Below, piece after piece: positions 4,422-5,112 of a DNA stretch of 5,112 nt. The translations under genes were made by a program, and so were the position numbers. Each line of letters opens with the position of its first letter. Positions within the stretch are counted from its first letter, which is position 1. Under the pieces are notes generated by a model that saw nothing but the letters and a program-made list of their open reading frames with translations, searched no databases and had not been told where the DNA came from. Source of the DNA: JAJUFS01 sp964599565 (GTDB lineage Bacteria > Pseudomonadota > Gammaproteobacteria > Natronospirales > JAJUFS01). The stretch covers positions 1 to 5,112 of the forward strand of contig CAZRFE010000122.1 in NCBI GenBank assembly GCA_964599565.1, written 5' to 3'.

Positions 4422-4865
4422 CTATGCAACGTCTTCGATCACAAGCTTCCTGCCGTTGAACTCCACGGACTCGCCGGCCCGCGCTCCTTTGATTGCCCCG
4501 TAGATCGGCGCCATCGTGGATATCCCCATGACTTCCTGACCGCTGCATGTGAACTTGTCGGTCGAGACGGCGATGACGAAGTACCGGCCGGAGAGCCGCA
4601 CGAGCGCTCCTTCGGTAACGGTCGACCTTGGCCCGAAGTCGATCTCTCTCAGCTTGTCCGCCTTGTCGGTGTGCTCGTGGAGGTTGTCGTCCAGCGCTTC
4701 GGACAGGTCGCTGGCGAATTCAGCCTGGGCCTGCTGATCGTTTTCGATCGGTTCGCTTCGGTCGAGCCGGGCAGCGGCGACGTAGTCGAAATATTTTTCG
4801 CGGGCGCTTTGCAGGGCTGCATCCTCAAGCGAAAGCATGGTTTCCTTGATGATGTTCTTGTCCAT
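4422..4865 (-). CDS. GreA/GreB-family-like transcription factor (147 aa)
   Basis: Product of 147 residues, close to the 158 of GreA, with a similar two-part plan. Residues about 10-36 and 43-73 look like two helices of an N-terminal coiled coil. The turn between them contains E38-P-I-E41-N42, which lines up by eye with the D-L-K-E-N tip of GreA, whose acidic pair acts at the RNA polymerase active site. Residues about 76-147 resemble the GreA C-terminal FKBP-like domain: TVTEGALVRLSGRYFVIAVS, then ISTMAPIYGAIKGARAGESV and a closing FNGRKLVIEDV, parallel to the ISxxSPxxxALxGKxxGD pattern. It may therefore enter the secondary channel of RNA polymerase, as Gre factors do. Whether it rescues backtracked complexes or acts as a Gre-like regulator cannot be told. 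The ATG at 4865 is chosen because AAGGAG (4872-4877) lies 6 bases upstream; the longer open frame to 5024 overlaps the GST gene. Base composition is somewhat less GC-rich than its neighbours. It faces the tRNA. Confidence 0.75.
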   Translation of the reverse strand: MDKNIIKETMLSLEDAALQSAREKYFDYVAAARLDRSEPIENDQQAQAEFASDLSEALDDNLHEHTDKADKLREIDFGPRSTVTEGALVRLSGRYFVIAVSTDKFTCSGQEVMGISTMAPIYGAIKGARAGESVEFNGRKLVIEDVA

Positions 4866-4871
4866 CGTTAT

Positions 4872-4877
4872 CTCCTT
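4872..4877 (-). promoter_or_regulatory. Ribosome binding site of the Gre-like gene
   Basis: AAGGAG on the minus strand, 6 bases before the ATG at 4865, is near the Shine-Dalgarno consensus. It fixes the start and excludes the upstream in-frame extension that runs over the GST gene. Confidence 0.85.
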
Positions 4878-4926
4878 CGAAACCTCGTTACCGGAACTTC
4901 CAGACCAGATACGAAGCAGGCTTTCG

Positions 4927-5112
4927 CTACGCCGCGGCCACCTGCAGGCCGCGCTGCACCGCAGGACGCGCGAGGCCGCGGTCGAGCCACGCCTGCACAT
5001 GAAGGAAGCGGTCGAAGCCGACAAGCTCGCGCGCTTCGTAGAAGCCGATCAGGTTGCGCACCCAGCCGAGCAGCGAAATATCGGCGATGCTGTAGTCGGC
5101 GCCCATCACCCA
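4927..5112 (-). CDS. Glutathione S-transferase family protein, C-terminal fragment
   Basis: Partial gene running off the right window edge; the last 61 codons and a TAG stop are present. The fragment begins WVMGADYSIADISLLGWVRN. GADYSIADI is the conserved C-terminal-domain motif of cytosolic glutathione S-transferases, with S-I-A-D as the N-capping box of the core helix. It continues through a helical stretch to the ending LARPAVQRGLQV, which recalls the RPAVQRG ending of YfcG-type and related bacterial enzymes. These proteins use glutathione for conjugation or for disulfide and peroxide reduction. The thioredoxin-like N-terminal domain with the glutathione site lies outside the window, so the class is not settled. 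The gene is co-directional with the Gre-like gene and ends 61 bases before it, so they may share a transcript. The gap between them has its own ribosome binding site but no convincing promoter or terminator. Confidence 0.9.
   Translation of the reverse strand, partial: WVMGADYSIADISLLGWVRNLIGFYEARELVGFDRFLHVQAWLDRGLARPAVQRGLQVAAA

Noticed and set aside
4893..4901. GGAACTTCC near the GST/Gre gap as an ECF -35 element on the plus strand
   Set aside because: No matching -10 follows at a suitable distance, and the direction would be antisense into the GST gene.

Overview
The window is high-GC bacterial DNA that looks gammaproteobacterial, most likely Xanthomonadales-like or a related lineage. 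Three things support this: a typical proteobacterial RpoD C-terminus, a tRNA with anticodon CAU lying near rpoD as ileX does in Escherichia coli, and the GC-rich third codon positions. The genus cannot be fixed from the sequence alone.

Layout from left to right: the 3' end of rpoD (+, 1-201) and a strong bidirectional terminator (228-255). Next is a 55-residue glycine-zipper membrane peptide (-, 265-432), convergent with rpoD. A compact four-gene minus-strand operon fills about 604-4111. Transcribed from right to left, it encodes an ECF sigma factor, a single-pass membrane protein with the layout of an anti-sigma factor, and two exported HEAT-repeat proteins. Its genes overlap or nearly touch, and a GC-rich hairpin follows the last stop codon. 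A CAU tRNA (+, 4229-4305, probably tRNA-Ile2) diverges from the operon. To its right, facing it, are a Gre-family-like transcription factor (-, 4422-4865) and the 3' end of a glutathione S-transferase gene (-, 4927 to the window edge).

The operon is the most interesting part. The sigma factor would redirect RNA polymerase. The membrane protein would hold it at the inner membrane through its cytoplasmic N-terminus, which lacks the usual zinc ligands. The HEAT-repeat proteins, probably periplasmic scaffolds, could sense or relay an envelope signal to the helical periplasmic half of the membrane protein. The gene order and domains are visible in the sequence; the signalling model is inference. 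Long plus-strand open frames across the operon are antisense shadows and are not annotated.

No gene-free stretch exceeds 300 bases. The gaps at 433-603, 4112-4228, 4306-4421 and 4866-4926 hold only the hairpins, promoter candidates and ribosome binding sites listed, and I see nothing else in them.
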